A DNA stretch of 33,801 bases from Elusimicrobiota bacterium (GCA_030651035.1 JAUSCK010000296.1:1-33801); one strand, 5' to 3'. Counted from the stretch's first letter, positions 22,571 through 32,020 are shown. Notes: generated by a model not told the origin, from the letters alone. A program made the numbers and translations.

Positions 22571-23701
22571 TTGAAGATGCCTTCCAAAGAGCGGATCCAT
22601 GTTTTCTACTTTATCCACGACCTGGCGCCATTCGGCGCGCAGCGTGTTGTGCTTCACACGGTGCAAAATCTGTCTCCGGACAAGTTCAGGGTGACTGTCT
22701 GCCCTTTCTGGGGAGATGAAACCCTGGCCCCGGCTTTCGCCGCCGCCGGTGCGCGGATCATCCCGTTAAGGGCCCGCCGTTTCCTGGACGTACGGGCCTG
22801 GCTCCGGCTGGCCCGCCTGCTTATTTCCGAAAAGCCGGATATAATCCAGACCAACCTCGCGGAAATGGCCATCCCCGTCAGGCTGCTGTCCCTGTTTTTG
22901 CCGAGCCTGCACGTGGTGCATTCGGTGCAGAATCCATTCAGCTGTTACCCCGTGTATTGGCGCCTGCTTGACCGCGCGACCCTCGCCCTTTGTGACGCTA
23001 TAATATTTTGCTCCCGGAGTTTAAAAGAAGCGGCGGGGCTTAACCCGCGGCATTTTAATAATAAGTCCTTTATCGCCCAAAATGGAGTGTCTATTAAGGC
23101 AGCTCCGGCCGCGGATGGGCGGGGCTTGCGCGAGGAACTGGGGATAGCGGAGGCGGAAAAAATGATCTGCTGCGTCGGCAGGCTTGTCGGCCAGAAGGGC
23201 CAGGATATCCTGATCGAAGCGGCCGCGATACTTGCAGGTGAGAAAAGGCGGCTGCGGTACGTTCTGGCCGGGGACGGAGAAACCCTTGCGGAACTTCAGG
23301 CTCAGGCCGAGTTGCGCGGGGTCGGTCGGGATTTCCTTTTCCTGGGCCGCCGCTCCGATATCGCCCGTATTCTTTCCGCTTGCGACGTCTATGCTGCGCC
23401 GTCGCGCTGGGAAGGCCTTAATATCGCGCTGGGCGAAGCTATGCTGGCCGGGAAGCCCTGTGTCGCCACTGCTATTCCCGGACATGCCGACATATTGAAG
23501 GACGGAGTTACCGGAGTGGCTGTCCCTGTGCGGGACCCGATAGCTCTCGCGGCGGGAATAGCAAAGATGCTGGATAATCCGCAGGACGCCCGGAAAATAG
23601 CCGCTGCGGCGTCCACCCTTATCAGGACTGACTTTACAGTGGAAGCTATGGCGAAGAAGTACGAAAAGATCTACCTGTATTTGATGGGGAGGCCGGGATA
23701 G
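22571..23701 (+). CDS. GT4 family glycosyltransferase
   Basis: This GT-B retaining glycosyltransferase has 376 residues. The N-terminal donor half opens with FIHDLAPFGAQRVVLHTVQNL, a typical GT4 start. The C-terminal GT1-like domain has CCVGRLVGQKGQDILIEAA and the nucleotide-sugar motif SRWEGLNIALGEAMLAGKP (Glu281 and Glu289). It should use a nucleotide sugar in the cytoplasm. The TTG start at 22571 has AAGGA (22559-22563) 7 bases upstream; an ATG at 22577 is the alternative. It is likely co-transcribed with the genes on both sides. Confidence 0.92.
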   Translation: MKMPSKERIHVFYFIHDLAPFGAQRVVLHTVQNLSPDKFRVTVCPFWGDETLAPAFAAAGARIIPLRARRFLDVRAWLRLARLLISEKPDIIQTNLAEMAIPVRLLSLFLPSLHVVHSVQNPFSCYPVYWRLLDRATLALCDAIIFCSRSLKEAAGLNPRHFNNKSFIAQNGVSIKAAPAADGRGLREELGIAEAEKMICCVGRLVGQKGQDILIEAAAILAGEKRRLRYVLAGDGETLAELQAQAELRGVGRDFLFLGRRSDIARILSACDVYAAPSRWEGLNIALGEAMLAGKPCVATAIPGHADILKDGVTGVAVPVRDPIALAAGIAKMLDNPQDARKIAAAASTLIRTDFTVEAMAKKYEKIYLYLMGRPG

Positions 23702-23720
23702 CCGCTCTGACCATCCGCTT

Positions 23721-24872
23721 ATGACCTCAACGAAGAACGCCATATTATTTGTCATCGAGAACGAGCGCTACGGCGGGGGGGAGCGGGCTTTTGCCCAATT
23801 GATCAACGGGCTGGACAAGGAACGCTTCGAGGTTTACGCCGCCTGCCTCACGGGAAATCCCTGCTCCGACGTTTTTACGCGCGAGATAGGCACGTCGGCG
23901 CGGGTAATAAACCTGGACCTGCGCCGCCTTTTTAATCCGGGCGCCGTCCTGGAACTGAAAGGGATTATCCGCGACAATAATATAAAGATCGTGCATAGCC
24001 AGGGGGCGCGCGCCGATTTTTATGCCAGGGTGGCCGCCCGCCTGGCAGGGGCCGCGGCTGTTTCAACGGTCGCCGCGCCCGTGGAAGAGTACGATGTGAA
24101 TTGTTTCCGGAGAGCTGTTTACACCGCCCTGGACCGCCTTCTTTGCTCCTCGACCGATAAATATATAGCCGTTGCCGGCCATCTGCTGCGGAAGCTGGCG
24201 GACGGCCGGGGCGTGCCGCCTGAAAAAGTCATACGGATATATAACGGCATTGATGCCGCCCTCTACGCCTGTACCGCTGAGCAGTCCGCCAGGGCGCGTT
24301 CAGCGCATAATATCCCGGCCGGCTGTTTTCTTGCCGCCGCTTTCTGCCGCCTGAGCCCGGAGAAAGGCCTGTTCAGCCTTGTTGAGGCCGCGGCGAAAAC
24401 CGGAAGCGCCGAGCCCGTGAAATACCTGGTGGCCGGCGAGGGACCGCTTGGCGCGGAACTTAAGGCCAGGGTTAAGAGCCTCGGCCTTGAAAAAGATTTT
24501 ATATTCACGGGTTTTGTCGAAGACATAAGACCTCTTTTATGCGCTGCCGACCTGGTGGTTCTTCCCTCCCTAAGGGAAGGCTTCCCGGTGATACTGCTGG
24601 AGGCTATGGCCGCCGGAAAGCCCGTGGTGGCTTCAAAAATAGCAGGTATAGATGAAAGCGTCGAGGACGGCCGCACCGGCCTGCTGGTCCCCCCGGGAGA
24701 CGGCGCGGCGCTGGCGGCGGCGATAACGGGACTGTGCGGAAACAGGGGCCGCGCCCTGGAAATGGGTGAGAACGGACGCGCCGCGGTCAGGGAAAAATTC
24801 GGCATAGATAAAATGATAACTGCCCATGAAGCCGTCTATACCGAGGTCCTGGCGAGGCGGTCAGGGCATTGA
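23721..24872 (+). CDS. GT4 family glycosyltransferase
   Basis: This second free GT4 enzyme has 383 residues. It begins AILFVIENERYGGGERAFAQL, where the glycine loop for the acceptor side is seen, and has FCRLSPEKGLFSLVEAA and SLREGFPVILLEAMAAGKP (Glu286 and Glu294) in the donor domain. A run of seven G lies at 23775-23781, in codons 19-21 of the glycine loop. It lies 19 bases after the preceding GT4 and 6 bases before the GT-C gene. The two GT4 proteins are only distantly alike, so each probably adds a different sugar. Confidence 0.92.
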   Translation: MTSTKNAILFVIENERYGGGERAFAQLINGLDKERFEVYAACLTGNPCSDVFTREIGTSARVINLDLRRLFNPGAVLELKGIIRDNNIKIVHSQGARADFYARVAARLAGAAAVSTVAAPVEEYDVNCFRRAVYTALDRLLCSSTDKYIAVAGHLLRKLADGRGVPPEKVIRIYNGIDAALYACTAEQSARARSAHNIPAGCFLAAAFCRLSPEKGLFSLVEAAAKTGSAEPVKYLVAGEGPLGAELKARVKSLGLEKDFIFTGFVEDIRPLLCAADLVVLPSLREGFPVILLEAMAAGKPVVASKIAGIDESVEDGRTGLLVPPGDGAALAAAITGLCGNRGRALEMGENGRAAVREKFGIDKMITAHEAVYTEVLARRSGH

Positions 24873-24878
24873 TACAAC

Positions 24879-26528
24879 ATGAGTAAACGCCTGATTTTAT
24901 TATCCGGGGTCATTCTGACCGGCCTGGTCCTCAGGCTGGCCTGTATCGGCAGCGGTCTGCCCAGCAAGTCGCTGTCGCTCAGCACCTATCATCCCGACGA
25001 GAGCATAGTGCTGTACAGCATTGCGGCCATGGAGCCCGGAAAATTTAATTTCCACCCCGGCGAGAGCATGTCGTGGGGAAGCCTTTACACGTATCTCACC
25101 GCGGCGGCCCTGAAGACGGCTTCCCTGGCCGGGTATGTAAAGGAGCGGGAGCGGAAATTCTTCGAAGAGGATTTAAAACAAGCCGACAGGCTTTACCTGG
25201 TCGGCCGGGCTGTGTCCGTACTTGCCGGCACGCTTGCCATTCTGTTCATGTTCCTGGCCGGGGAAGCTCTTCTGGGTACGGCGGCGGGCCTGATAGCCGC
25301 GTTCCTGCTGGCCGTTTCCGCCGGGGCCGTAATGTCTTCCGTTTATCTTAAGCCGGATTCCACCCTGCTGCTGTTCTGCACCCTGACCCTTTACCTGAGC
25401 GTTCTGATATTCAAAAAAAAGGGCGGGCGCGCCTGCCTGCTGGCCGGGCTCGCGGCCGGGCTTACCGCGGCCTCTAAATATAACGGGGCGGTATTCGTTC
25501 TTGTGCCGCTTTTCGCGGCGGTTCTGGCGCGGGACCGCAGGCTCTGGCAGATCCCGCTTTTTTTCTGCGCCGGGTTCGTTGCAGGGTGCCCGTACAGCCT
25601 TATAGACCCCGGCTTTTTCCTGAAAGTTCTTTCGGTAATGGCTAAAATGGGCATGCAGGCTCCTCCCCCGTGGAATATGGGCCTTCATGAAGGCCTGTCC
25701 GGTTATTTCGGCTATTACCTGCTTTACGCGCTGGGGTGGCCGCTTTTGTCGGCGCTGGCCCTTTCCCTTGTCTGGTCGGCAGGGCGGATATTTTTTAACC
25801 TGAAAGACAGGCCCGGGGGCGAAGACCTTAAGACCAACCTGTTCCTGCTGGCTCCGGCGGCGGTCATGTACGCTCTTTTCGCCTCTTCAAGCAGGCAGGT
25901 CGTTCTCTACGGCTTGCCGATGTGGCCGCTTTTTTTCCTGCTTATAGCCAAGGCGGTTTTGGAAGCCTGTAAAGCGGCGGAACCTTATCCGGCTTTCCGG
26001 AAAACCCTGCTGGCCGCCGGCTGCCTGGCAGCTGCGCACGTCTTTGTATATTCGGCCGCCTATGCCGGCCTGTTTGCCGGCGCTAACGTCCGTGAGGAAG
26101 CCTCGGAATGGATACAAGCGAATATCGGAAAGGATAAAGTGATAGGCCTGACCCAGAAATATTTCTGGACGCTGCCGGCGCTGCGGAAGCCGGGGCTCGG
26201 TTATAAGACGGTCTCTTTTCAGGATGACAGCTTGGACCTTTCGGGCGGGACGCTGTCTTTGAAGGATACCGCGGAGAAGGCGGACTACCTGGTCCTGAGC
26301 GATTTCGAGATAAGGGATTTTCTCCGCCTTCCCGGCGTTTATCCCGCTGAGTCAAGCCTCTTGAAGGAGATCCTCGGGCGCAAGTTCACCATAGCCGCCC
26401 GTTTCGAAAAGTCGCCGGCTTTCCTGGGTGTGGTATTCAATAAGAGCCACCCCCCCTGGGACTGGCTGTATCCGAATCCCACTATCTACGTTTATAAAAA
26501 AGCAAAACAAGCCAAAGGAGCGGTCTAA
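24879..26528 (+). CDS. GT-C membrane glycosyltransferase (PMT/GT39-like)
   Basis: The 549-residue protein has about 10-12 hydrophobic helices and a C-terminal soluble part of roughly 130 residues. The first periplasmic loop has HPDE (His38 to Glu41 in STYHPDESIVLYSI), the acidic site expected for the PMT/ArnT class using polyprenyl-phosphate sugars. A further loop has YLKPDSTLLLF. It would act on the outer face of the inner membrane after flipping. Together with the enzyme at 15746 it makes two GT-C proteins in the locus, which is more than usual and suggests late side-branch decoration. The next gene's start lies 1 base after its stop. Confidence 0.87.
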   Translation: MSKRLILLSGVILTGLVLRLACIGSGLPSKSLSLSTYHPDESIVLYSIAAMEPGKFNFHPGESMSWGSLYTYLTAAALKTASLAGYVKERERKFFEEDLKQADRLYLVGRAVSVLAGTLAILFMFLAGEALLGTAAGLIAAFLLAVSAGAVMSSVYLKPDSTLLLFCTLTLYLSVLIFKKKGGRACLLAGLAAGLTAASKYNGAVFVLVPLFAAVLARDRRLWQIPLFFCAGFVAGCPYSLIDPGFFLKVLSVMAKMGMQAPPPWNMGLHEGLSGYFGYYLLYALGWPLLSALALSLVWSAGRIFFNLKDRPGGEDLKTNLFLLAPAAVMYALFASSSRQVVLYGLPMWPLFFLLIAKAVLEACKAAEPYPAFRKTLLAAGCLAAAHVFVYSAAYAGLFAGANVREEASEWIQANIGKDKVIGLTQKYFWTLPALRKPGLGYKTVSFQDDSLDLSGGTLSLKDTAEKADYLVLSDFEIRDFLRLPGVYPAESSLLKEILGRKFTIAARFEKSPAFLGVVFNKSHPPWDWLYPNPTIYVYKKAKQAKGAV

Positions 26529-26529
26529 A

Positions 26530-29500
26530 ATGTGCGGAATATGCGGCTTCGCTAATTACAGGAACGAAGAGCTTCTGAGAGGCATGGCCTCCCGGCTGGC
26601 GCACCGCGGCCCGGATGAGGACGGTTTTTTTACGGACGGGGAGAAAGTTTCCCTGGGGATGCGCCGGCTGAAGATCATCGACCTGGCCACCGGGGCACAG
26701 CCCATTTCCAACGAAGACGGCACGGTGACAGTGGTCTTCAACGGCGAGATCTACAATTTCAGGGAACTGCGCGCGGAGCTGGAAGCGAAGGGCCACCGCT
26801 TCCGCACCAGGACCGACACGGAAGTGCTGGTTCACCTTTACGAGGAGTACGGAGCCGGCCTCGCCCCTAAGCTGCGCGGCATGTTCGCTTTCGCTATCTG
26901 GGATTCCAGGCGGGCAGCCCTGCTGCTGGCCAGGGACCACTTCGGGATAAAGCCGCTTTTTTATTCTCTTGTCGGGGACAGGCTTTACTTCGCTTCGGAG
27001 ATGAAGGCGCTCCTGCTCTCCGCCGATATCGGCGCCGGGCTGAATCCGGAGGCCGTGGATGCCTACTTCACCAGCCTCTACATCCCGGCTCCCCTCACCG
27101 TTTACAGGGCTATCCGCAAGCTTGAGCCGGCGCAGACCCTGTTGTTCCAGGGCGGGAAGGCGGAGATAGAGACATATTGGCGGGTGCCTGAATTCGGCGC
27201 CTCCGCCGTTAAAACCTGGGAGGAATACCTGGAGGCCGCGGACGGCCTGCTCGCCGCCAGCGTCACGGAACAGCTCGTCTCCGACGTGCCCATCGGGCTG
27301 CTGCTTTCGGGCGGCGTGGATTCCTCTACGCTGCTGTATTATATGAACCGGGGCGGGGCCGCCCCGGTGAAGACCTTCACCGTCGGCTACGGCAAAAAGG
27401 ATGCGAGCTTTAACGAAACAGCCCAGGCCCTGCGTGTTTCGCGGCATTTCCGTTCGGACCATTTCGAGGCCATACTTTCGCCGGACCCGCGCGACGTAAT
27501 AGAGAAACTGGCCGCCACTTTCGACGAGCCCTTCGCCGACGCCTCGGCCCTCCCTACCTTCCTGGTGACGGCCGAGGCCCGCAAAAACGTCACGGTGGCG
27601 CTCACGGGGGTCGGCGGGGACGAGTTCTTCGGCGGCTACCCGCGGCACCTGGGAGCCAGGCTGGTGCCGGCGTACCTGAAGCTGCCGCGCGCGCTCCGGG
27701 AGGGTTTCTGGTCGGCGGCCAGGCTGTTCCGGGAATCTCACTCCGCGCAGAACCTGCCGGGGCGGGTGAAGAGATTTTTGCGGGGCGGCCGCGGCGACTT
27801 CCGCTGCGCTTACGATTCCTGGATCTCTTATTTCAGCCCGGAAGAGCGGGCCCGGCTTTACAGCGCCGCCCATTCCGGTGCGGCCGGTTCCGCCCCCAAG
27901 CTGCCGGGCCGGCTGGACTCTCCGGACGATATCTTCGCTTATGAGCTCAGGAACTATCTCTCCGACGACCTGCTGTGCCTGGCGGACAGGGTTTCGATGT
28001 CCAATTCCCTTGAACTGCGGGTGCCTTTCCTGGACGTGAGGCTTGCCGAACTTATGGCGTCGGCCCCGCTGGCGCTAAAGACGCGCGGGTTCGGCCTTAA
28101 GACCATGCTGAAAACGCTCATGGCCGGGCGCCTGCCGCCGGAAACGCTCAGCGGCCCGAAGCGCGGCTTCCAGGTGCCGCTCGCCAGGTGGTACGGAGAA
28201 GAGCTGAAAGGCTTCGTCCGCGAGGTGCTTGACGCGAGCTCCCTGGAGAAGAACGGCTGGCTCTCTCCCGGCTCGATAGCCGGCCTGCTGAAGGAGCACG
28301 AAAGCGGGCGGAGGAACCTCAGCGACCAGATCCACGCGGTCATCATGTTCGAACTCTGGCTGTCCCGGAACAGGAAACTGGCGGCCGGCGGTGTCGCGGC
28401 CGGCATCAGGACCGCCGCGGGGCCGCTGACCGTGCTTGTCTGCACGGATATTATACAGGAGGACGACGCCGGCGGCTCGGGCCGCGTGGCCTGGGAAACG
28501 GCCAAGCGGCTGGCGGCCATGGGGCACCGGCTGGTGGTGCTTACGAAGGGCGCCCCGGGCAAAAAAAACTTTGAGACTTCGGAGGGGATAGAGGTCCACC
28601 GCTACCGCGGGAACCCGCTGAAGCTCCGGGCCGCGGTGAAAGATATACTCGCGCGTCACGGACGGATCGACGTAATGGAACTGCACCACCCCTACACGGG
28701 GCTTCTGGCCCTGGCCATGCTCAAGGGCGTGCCGGCGGTCTATAATTTCCATTCGCCATGGGCGGAGGAATACTCGATAAGGGCCCGCTACCTGGGGATA
28801 AACCCGCTGCGAAGATTCATTTGCGCCGGTTTGAGGAACCTGGCGGAACGCAAAGCCCTCAGATCCTCGGGAGTCATCCTTAACGCCAGCCGCTTTATGG
28901 CTTCGAAACTGAGATTCGCCCACACCCTTGAGTCGCGGATACTCCCGCTGGGTGTGGACCAGGATAAATTCCGCCCCGCGGCGGACGCCGCCGCGCTGCG
29001 CGAAAGGCTCGGGCTCCCTGCCGGCGGCTTCATGGTCTTTACCGTCCGAAACCTCGTGAGCCGTATGGGTCTTGAAAATCTTGTCGAGGCCGCCGCGGCC
29101 GTGATCAAAGAGAGGCCAGAAGTGTTTTTTGTTATCGGGGGCAGCGGCTACCTGCGCGGCAAACTGGAGGCTATGATCAAGTCGGCCGGGCCCTCCGGCA
29201 GCGTGCGCTTGGCCGGGTATATCCCGGAGGCGGACCTCCCCGCCTATTACCAGTGCGCCGACCTTTTCATCCTGCCGACGAAGCTGCTGGAGGGGTTCGG
29301 GCTGGTAACCCTGGAAGCTCTCGCCTGCGGCACGCCTGTGCTGGCCACCCCTGTGGCCGCGAACCCGGAAATACTCGGCCGGCTCGACGCCCGGATGCTG
29401 CTGGAAGATTGTTCCGCCGGCGGAATAACCGCGGGGATACTTGGGTTTATTCCGCGGTATCTGGAAAACCGCTCGGCCATAAGGAGCGCCTGCAGGAAAT

Positions 29501-29589
29501 TCGTGGAAGAGAATTATTCCTGGGCAAAATACGCCGAGGGGGTGGAACAGGCCCTGTTCGAAGCCGTTTCCGCCGGGAAACGGGCATGA
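26530..29589 (+). CDS. asparagine synthase-like amidotransferase fused to GT4 glycosyltransferase
   Basis: This 1019-residue protein joins two enzymes in one frame. Residues 1 to about 615 are an AsnB-type glutamine amidotransferase: nucleophile Cys2 in MCGICGF, RGPDEDG, the EIYNFRELR stretch and the ATP-pyrophosphatase loop LLLSGGVDSST (Ser260 to Ser266). Residues about 632-1019 are a complete GT4, from VLVCTDIIQEDDAGGSGRVA to LLEGFGLVTLEALACGTP (Glu921 and Glu929). A short Ala/Gly linker joins them. ATG 26530 was chosen because Cys2 must become the N-terminal residue, and AAAGGAG at 26513-26519 precedes it. Related AsnB proteins in polysaccharide loci are separate genes of about 620 residues. 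The amidated substrate is likely a uronic acid or an amino-acid decoration of the glycan. Confidence 0.95.
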   Translation: MCGICGFANYRNEELLRGMASRLAHRGPDEDGFFTDGEKVSLGMRRLKIIDLATGAQPISNEDGTVTVVFNGEIYNFRELRAELEAKGHRFRTRTDTEVLVHLYEEYGAGLAPKLRGMFAFAIWDSRRAALLLARDHFGIKPLFYSLVGDRLYFASEMKALLLSADIGAGLNPEAVDAYFTSLYIPAPLTVYRAIRKLEPAQTLLFQGGKAEIETYWRVPEFGASAVKTWEEYLEAADGLLAASVTEQLVSDVPIGLLLSGGVDSSTLLYYMNRGGAAPVKTFTVGYGKKDASFNETAQALRVSRHFRSDHFEAILSPDPRDVIEKLAATFDEPFADASALPTFLVTAEARKNVTVALTGVGGDEFFGGYPRHLGARLVPAYLKLPRALREGFWSAARLFRESHSAQNLPGRVKRFLRGGRGDFRCAYDSWISYFSPEERARLYSAAHSGAAGSAPKLPGRLDSPDDIFAYELRNYLSDDLLCLADRVSMSNSLELRVPFLDVRLAELMASAPLALKTRGFGLKTMLKTLMAGRLPPETLSGPKRGFQVPLARWYGEELKGFVREVLDASSLEKNGWLSPGSIAGLLKEHESGRRNLSDQIHAVIMFELWLSRNRKLAAGGVAAGIRTAAGPLTVLVCTDIIQEDDAGGSGRVAWETAKRLAAMGHRLVVLTKGAPGKKNFETSEGIEVHRYRGNPLKLRAAVKDILARHGRIDVMELHHPYTGLLALAMLKGVPAVYNFHSPWAEEYSIRARYLGINPLRRFICAGLRNLAERKALRSSGVILNASRFMASKLRFAHTLESRILPLGVDQDKFRPAADAAALRERLGLPAGGFMVFTVRNLVSRMGLENLVEAAAAVIKERPEVFFVIGGSGYLRGKLEAMIKSAGPSGSVRLAGYIPEADLPAYYQCADLFILPTKLLEGFGLVTLEALACGTPVLATPVAANPEILGRLDARMLLEDCSAGGITAGILGFIPRYLENRSAIRSACRKFVEENYSWAKYAEGVEQALFEAVSAGKRA

Positions 29590-30413
29590 AAAACTGCCTA
29601 TGTCCCGTCTGTGGCGCCGCCGCCGCCCCGGCGGCCGCCGGCCTGTTGAAATGCGGCGCCTGCGGCCTTGTATTTAAAACGGAAAAAGATCCCGGTCCAG
29701 CGGTCTATGCGCCCGGCCTGGAGGAGGGAATTTATGCCGCAGCCAAGGAAAACCTTTTCGCTTCGGCGCTGGATTTTCTTGGCCGGGTATTGCCGCGTAG
29801 AGGGCGCCTGTTGGATATAGGCTGCGCCGCGGGGGAGCTGATGAAAGCCGCTGCGGCGCAGGGCTGGGAGGCTGATGGCGTTGAACTCGATCCGAGCCTC
29901 GCGCATAAAGCGGCCGGGCTGGGTTTCCATGTATACTCAAGGCCGGTGGAGGATTCTTTCCTTGATTCTGAAACTTATAACGCCGCGACGGTTTTTGAGG
30001 TGTTCAGTCAGATGGAAGACCCGGCCCGGGCAGTATCGGAAATTTTCAGGGTAATGAGGCCTGGCGGATATATTTACATCAGGGAATTCAACGCGGCTTT
30101 TCACCTGCCGCTTTACGCCCTGGAGATGCGCGGGGTTTTTAAACCGCTCGGGCTTAGCCCCTCGGTAGTTCATAATTTCAATTTCAGGGCCAAAACCCTG
30201 CGCGTAATGCTTGAAAGCGCCGGTTTCCGGGATATAACCGTAAGGAACTCCCCGCCCACCTCCGGGGACCCTTACCGCACCGGCGGAGCGCTCGGGGGAT
30301 TTCTTACCGGCGCCCTTAAAGTTCTATACTATTGGCTGACGCAGGCGCTGTGGCTTATTACTTTCAGGCGCGTCTTCGCCGGTTCCACACTGATAGCTAC
30401 CGCACGCAAATGA
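29586..30413 (+). CDS. SAM-dependent methyltransferase with N-terminal zinc ribbon
   Basis: The 275-residue protein opens with a Cys4 zinc ribbon, Cys6-x2-Cys9 and Cys23-x2-Cys26 (KCGACGLVF), and continues with a Methyltransf_23-type domain: motif I LLDIGCAAGELM (about residues 75-86), GVELDPSL at strand 2, and VFEVFSQMEDPARAVSEI. Its layout matches the methyltransferase at 17218, though the two differ widely in sequence. The ATG at 29586 overlaps the stop of the fusion gene as ATGA. A longer open frame upstream lies within the GT4 domain and is rejected. Target is unknown; O- or C-methylation of a sugar is likely. Confidence 0.9.
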   Translation: MKNCLCPVCGAAAAPAAAGLLKCGACGLVFKTEKDPGPAVYAPGLEEGIYAAAKENLFASALDFLGRVLPRRGRLLDIGCAAGELMKAAAAQGWEADGVELDPSLAHKAAGLGFHVYSRPVEDSFLDSETYNAATVFEVFSQMEDPARAVSEIFRVMRPGGYIYIREFNAAFHLPLYALEMRGVFKPLGLSPSVVHNFNFRAKTLRVMLESAGFRDITVRNSPPTSGDPYRTGGALGGFLTGALKVLYYWLTQALWLITFRRVFAGSTLIATARK

Positions 30414-31084
30414 AAGCCGCAATACACCAACTCCAATACTGGCCGGGCCTGCGCTTCTTCGCGAAGATGCGCCTGGCCGACCTTTTTATCTGCCTCGACG
30501 ACGTGCAGTTTGAGAAGCGGGAGTTCCAGAACCGCAACCGGATACGCAACGCGCGCGGCTGGCAGTACCTGACGGCCCCGGTCATTTCCAAGGGCCGGTT
30601 CTCCCAGAAGATAAACGAAGTTGAAATGGATAATTCAGCCCCGTGGAGGGAAGACCACCTGCGCGCGATAAAGCTAAATTACGCGCGCGCGCCTTTTTTT
30701 AAAGAGCAGCTGCCGGCGCTGGAAGAAATTTACTCGCGGGACTACCGCCTGCTGGCCGACCTGGCAGTCGCCACCATGGATTTTATCAAGGACGCCTTCG
30801 CCATCGGGACCCCGGTGAAGTTCTCTTCGGAGTTCAGCGTAGCGGAAACCTCAAGCGCACGGCTGGCCCGGCTTTGCGCCGCCGCCGGCGCGGACGAGTA
30901 TCTCTCCGGCGCGGGGGCGAAGGCCTACCTTGATCCCGGGGTTTTTAGTTTCGCCGGCATAAAGCTTTCCTGGCAGGACTTCAAGCCGCGGGAATACCCG
31001 CAGGCTTTCCCTGGGTTCGAGCCTGACATGTCTGCGCTGGACCTGCTGCTTAACTGCGGGCCGGCCTCCGGTGAATATCTATGA
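30410..31084 (+). CDS. WbqC-like family protein
   Basis: The N-terminus HQLQYWPGLRFFAKM, then LADLFICLDDVQFEKREFQN and RNRIRN, is the hallmark of the WbqC family (O-antigen loci). The 224-residue length is typical. Proteins of this family are thought to modify sugars in lipopolysaccharide or glycan synthesis and are often next to methyltransferases or aminotransferases; their reaction is not well defined. The start ATG 30410 overlaps the previous stop (ATGA), and its stop overlaps the next start in the same way (31081-31084). That coupling supports work on one substrate. Confidence 0.92.
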   Translation: MKAAIHQLQYWPGLRFFAKMRLADLFICLDDVQFEKREFQNRNRIRNARGWQYLTAPVISKGRFSQKINEVEMDNSAPWREDHLRAIKLNYARAPFFKEQLPALEEIYSRDYRLLADLAVATMDFIKDAFAIGTPVKFSSEFSVAETSSARLARLCAAAGADEYLSGAGAKAYLDPGVFSFAGIKLSWQDFKPREYPQAFPGFEPDMSALDLLLNCGPASGEYL

Positions 31085-31818
31085 ATCCTTATATAGCCGA
31101 AGCGGTTGCCGCAATGGACAAAGTCCCTCTCTCCAGGCTTGAGCACCCCGGCTCGCTGGCCATGGACCCCGCCTCCTGCCGCTTCCTGGCAGCCTTTGTG
31201 CAGGCGCTGGGAGCCAGGCGCGTAATAGAGTTCGGCTCAGGCTTCTCCACCATTATGATGGCCAGGGAGATCGCCCCGTTGGAAAACAACTATCTGCTTT
31301 CCATCGACTGTTCACCGCAATACTCCGCGCTGGCTAAAGAGGCTTTCGACGGTTCCGGCTGCCAGGCAAAAGTGGAATTCCGCGTGGCGCCGCTGCGGCC
31401 CAAATTATACGGTTCCCGCCTCCTGCTTTCCTACAACCTGCCGAAGGGCCTGCTGGAGGCCCTGGGGCCCTTCGACCTGGCGCTTATAGACGCGCCGCAT
31501 CACGACTATGGCCGCGAGTCGGTCTTCTACGACGTGTACCGGGCTTTAGCCCCCGGCGGCTATATAATACTGGACGACGCCAACCGCGAGGACAGGGAAA
31601 GGGCCTATGTGCGCTCCTGGCAGGCCGCTTACGGCGATGCCATCGACCCTATACTGCTTGAGGGGATAGGCAACGGGCTGGGCGTGATAGAAAAACTTTC
31701 CGACGCCAAGCCGGCGTACCCGCTGGCCGGTTCCCTGCCGGCCTCGCTGAAAACCCTGCGCAACTTCGGCCGCCTGCTGTTCGGTTCAGAGGTGCCGGCG
31801 GTAAACAGCGAAGAATGA
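31081..31818 (+). CDS. class I SAM-dependent methyltransferase (Methyltransf_24-like)
   Basis: This 245-residue enzyme has motif I VIEFGSGFSTIMMARE, an acidic end of strand 2 (LLSIDCSP), FDLALIDAPHHDYGR and the later GGYIILDDANREDRE, which together fit the Methyltransf_24 group of O-methyltransferases. The Asp-rich segments could bind a metal. It is the fourth methyltransferase of the polysaccharide region and the last gene of its + strand unit, coupled to the WbqC-like gene by ATGA. After it comes a 202-base gap with no clear terminator. The substrate is unknown. Confidence 0.87.
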   Translation: MNPYIAEAVAAMDKVPLSRLEHPGSLAMDPASCRFLAAFVQALGARRVIEFGSGFSTIMMAREIAPLENNYLLSIDCSPQYSALAKEAFDGSGCQAKVEFRVAPLRPKLYGSRLLLSYNLPKGLLEALGPFDLALIDAPHHDYGRESVFYDVYRALAPGGYIILDDANREDRERAYVRSWQAAYGDAIDPILLEGIGNGLGVIEKLSDAKPAYPLAGSLPASLKTLRNFGRLLFGSEVPAVNSEE

Positions 31819-31972
31819 ACAACCTGCTATCTGCTCTCTCTTCCCTTAATCCTTAATCCTTTCTTCTATAGGCCCTTTGTCCTTTGCCGTAGGCCTTTAT
31901 ATTTAATTCCCGGGTACCAACGGCCCTTTTGACCTGCATTCTTTGAAGCTAAACTATATACACAGTGCAAGC

Positions 31973-32005
31973 CCCGCACTTTTTCCGAAGCGGCCAAAGT
32001 GCGGG
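31973..32005 (+). other. Hairpin just upstream of the PLD gene's ribosome site
   Basis: CCCGCACTTT (31973-31982) pairs exactly with AAAGTGCGGG (31996-32005), a 10-base-pair stem with a 13-base loop. It ends 15 bases before the ATG at 32021, with AAAGGG directly after it. It may be a protein-binding operator in DNA, a 5' mRNA stabiliser, or a translation control hairpin. No T-run follows, so it is not a terminator. Confidence 0.6.
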
Positions 32006-32020
32006 ATAAAGGGAAAAAAC

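Noticed and set aside
26428-26529. Upstream extension of the amidotransferase frame
   Set aside because: Class II amidotransferases need Cys directly after the start Met. The extension overlaps the GT-C gene, and the ribosome site fits ATG 26530.
29253-29585. Upstream extension of the zinc-ribbon methyltransferase frame
   Set aside because: It lies in another frame of the GT4 domain, is Arg/Gly-rich, and the ATGA overlap gives a natural start at 29586.
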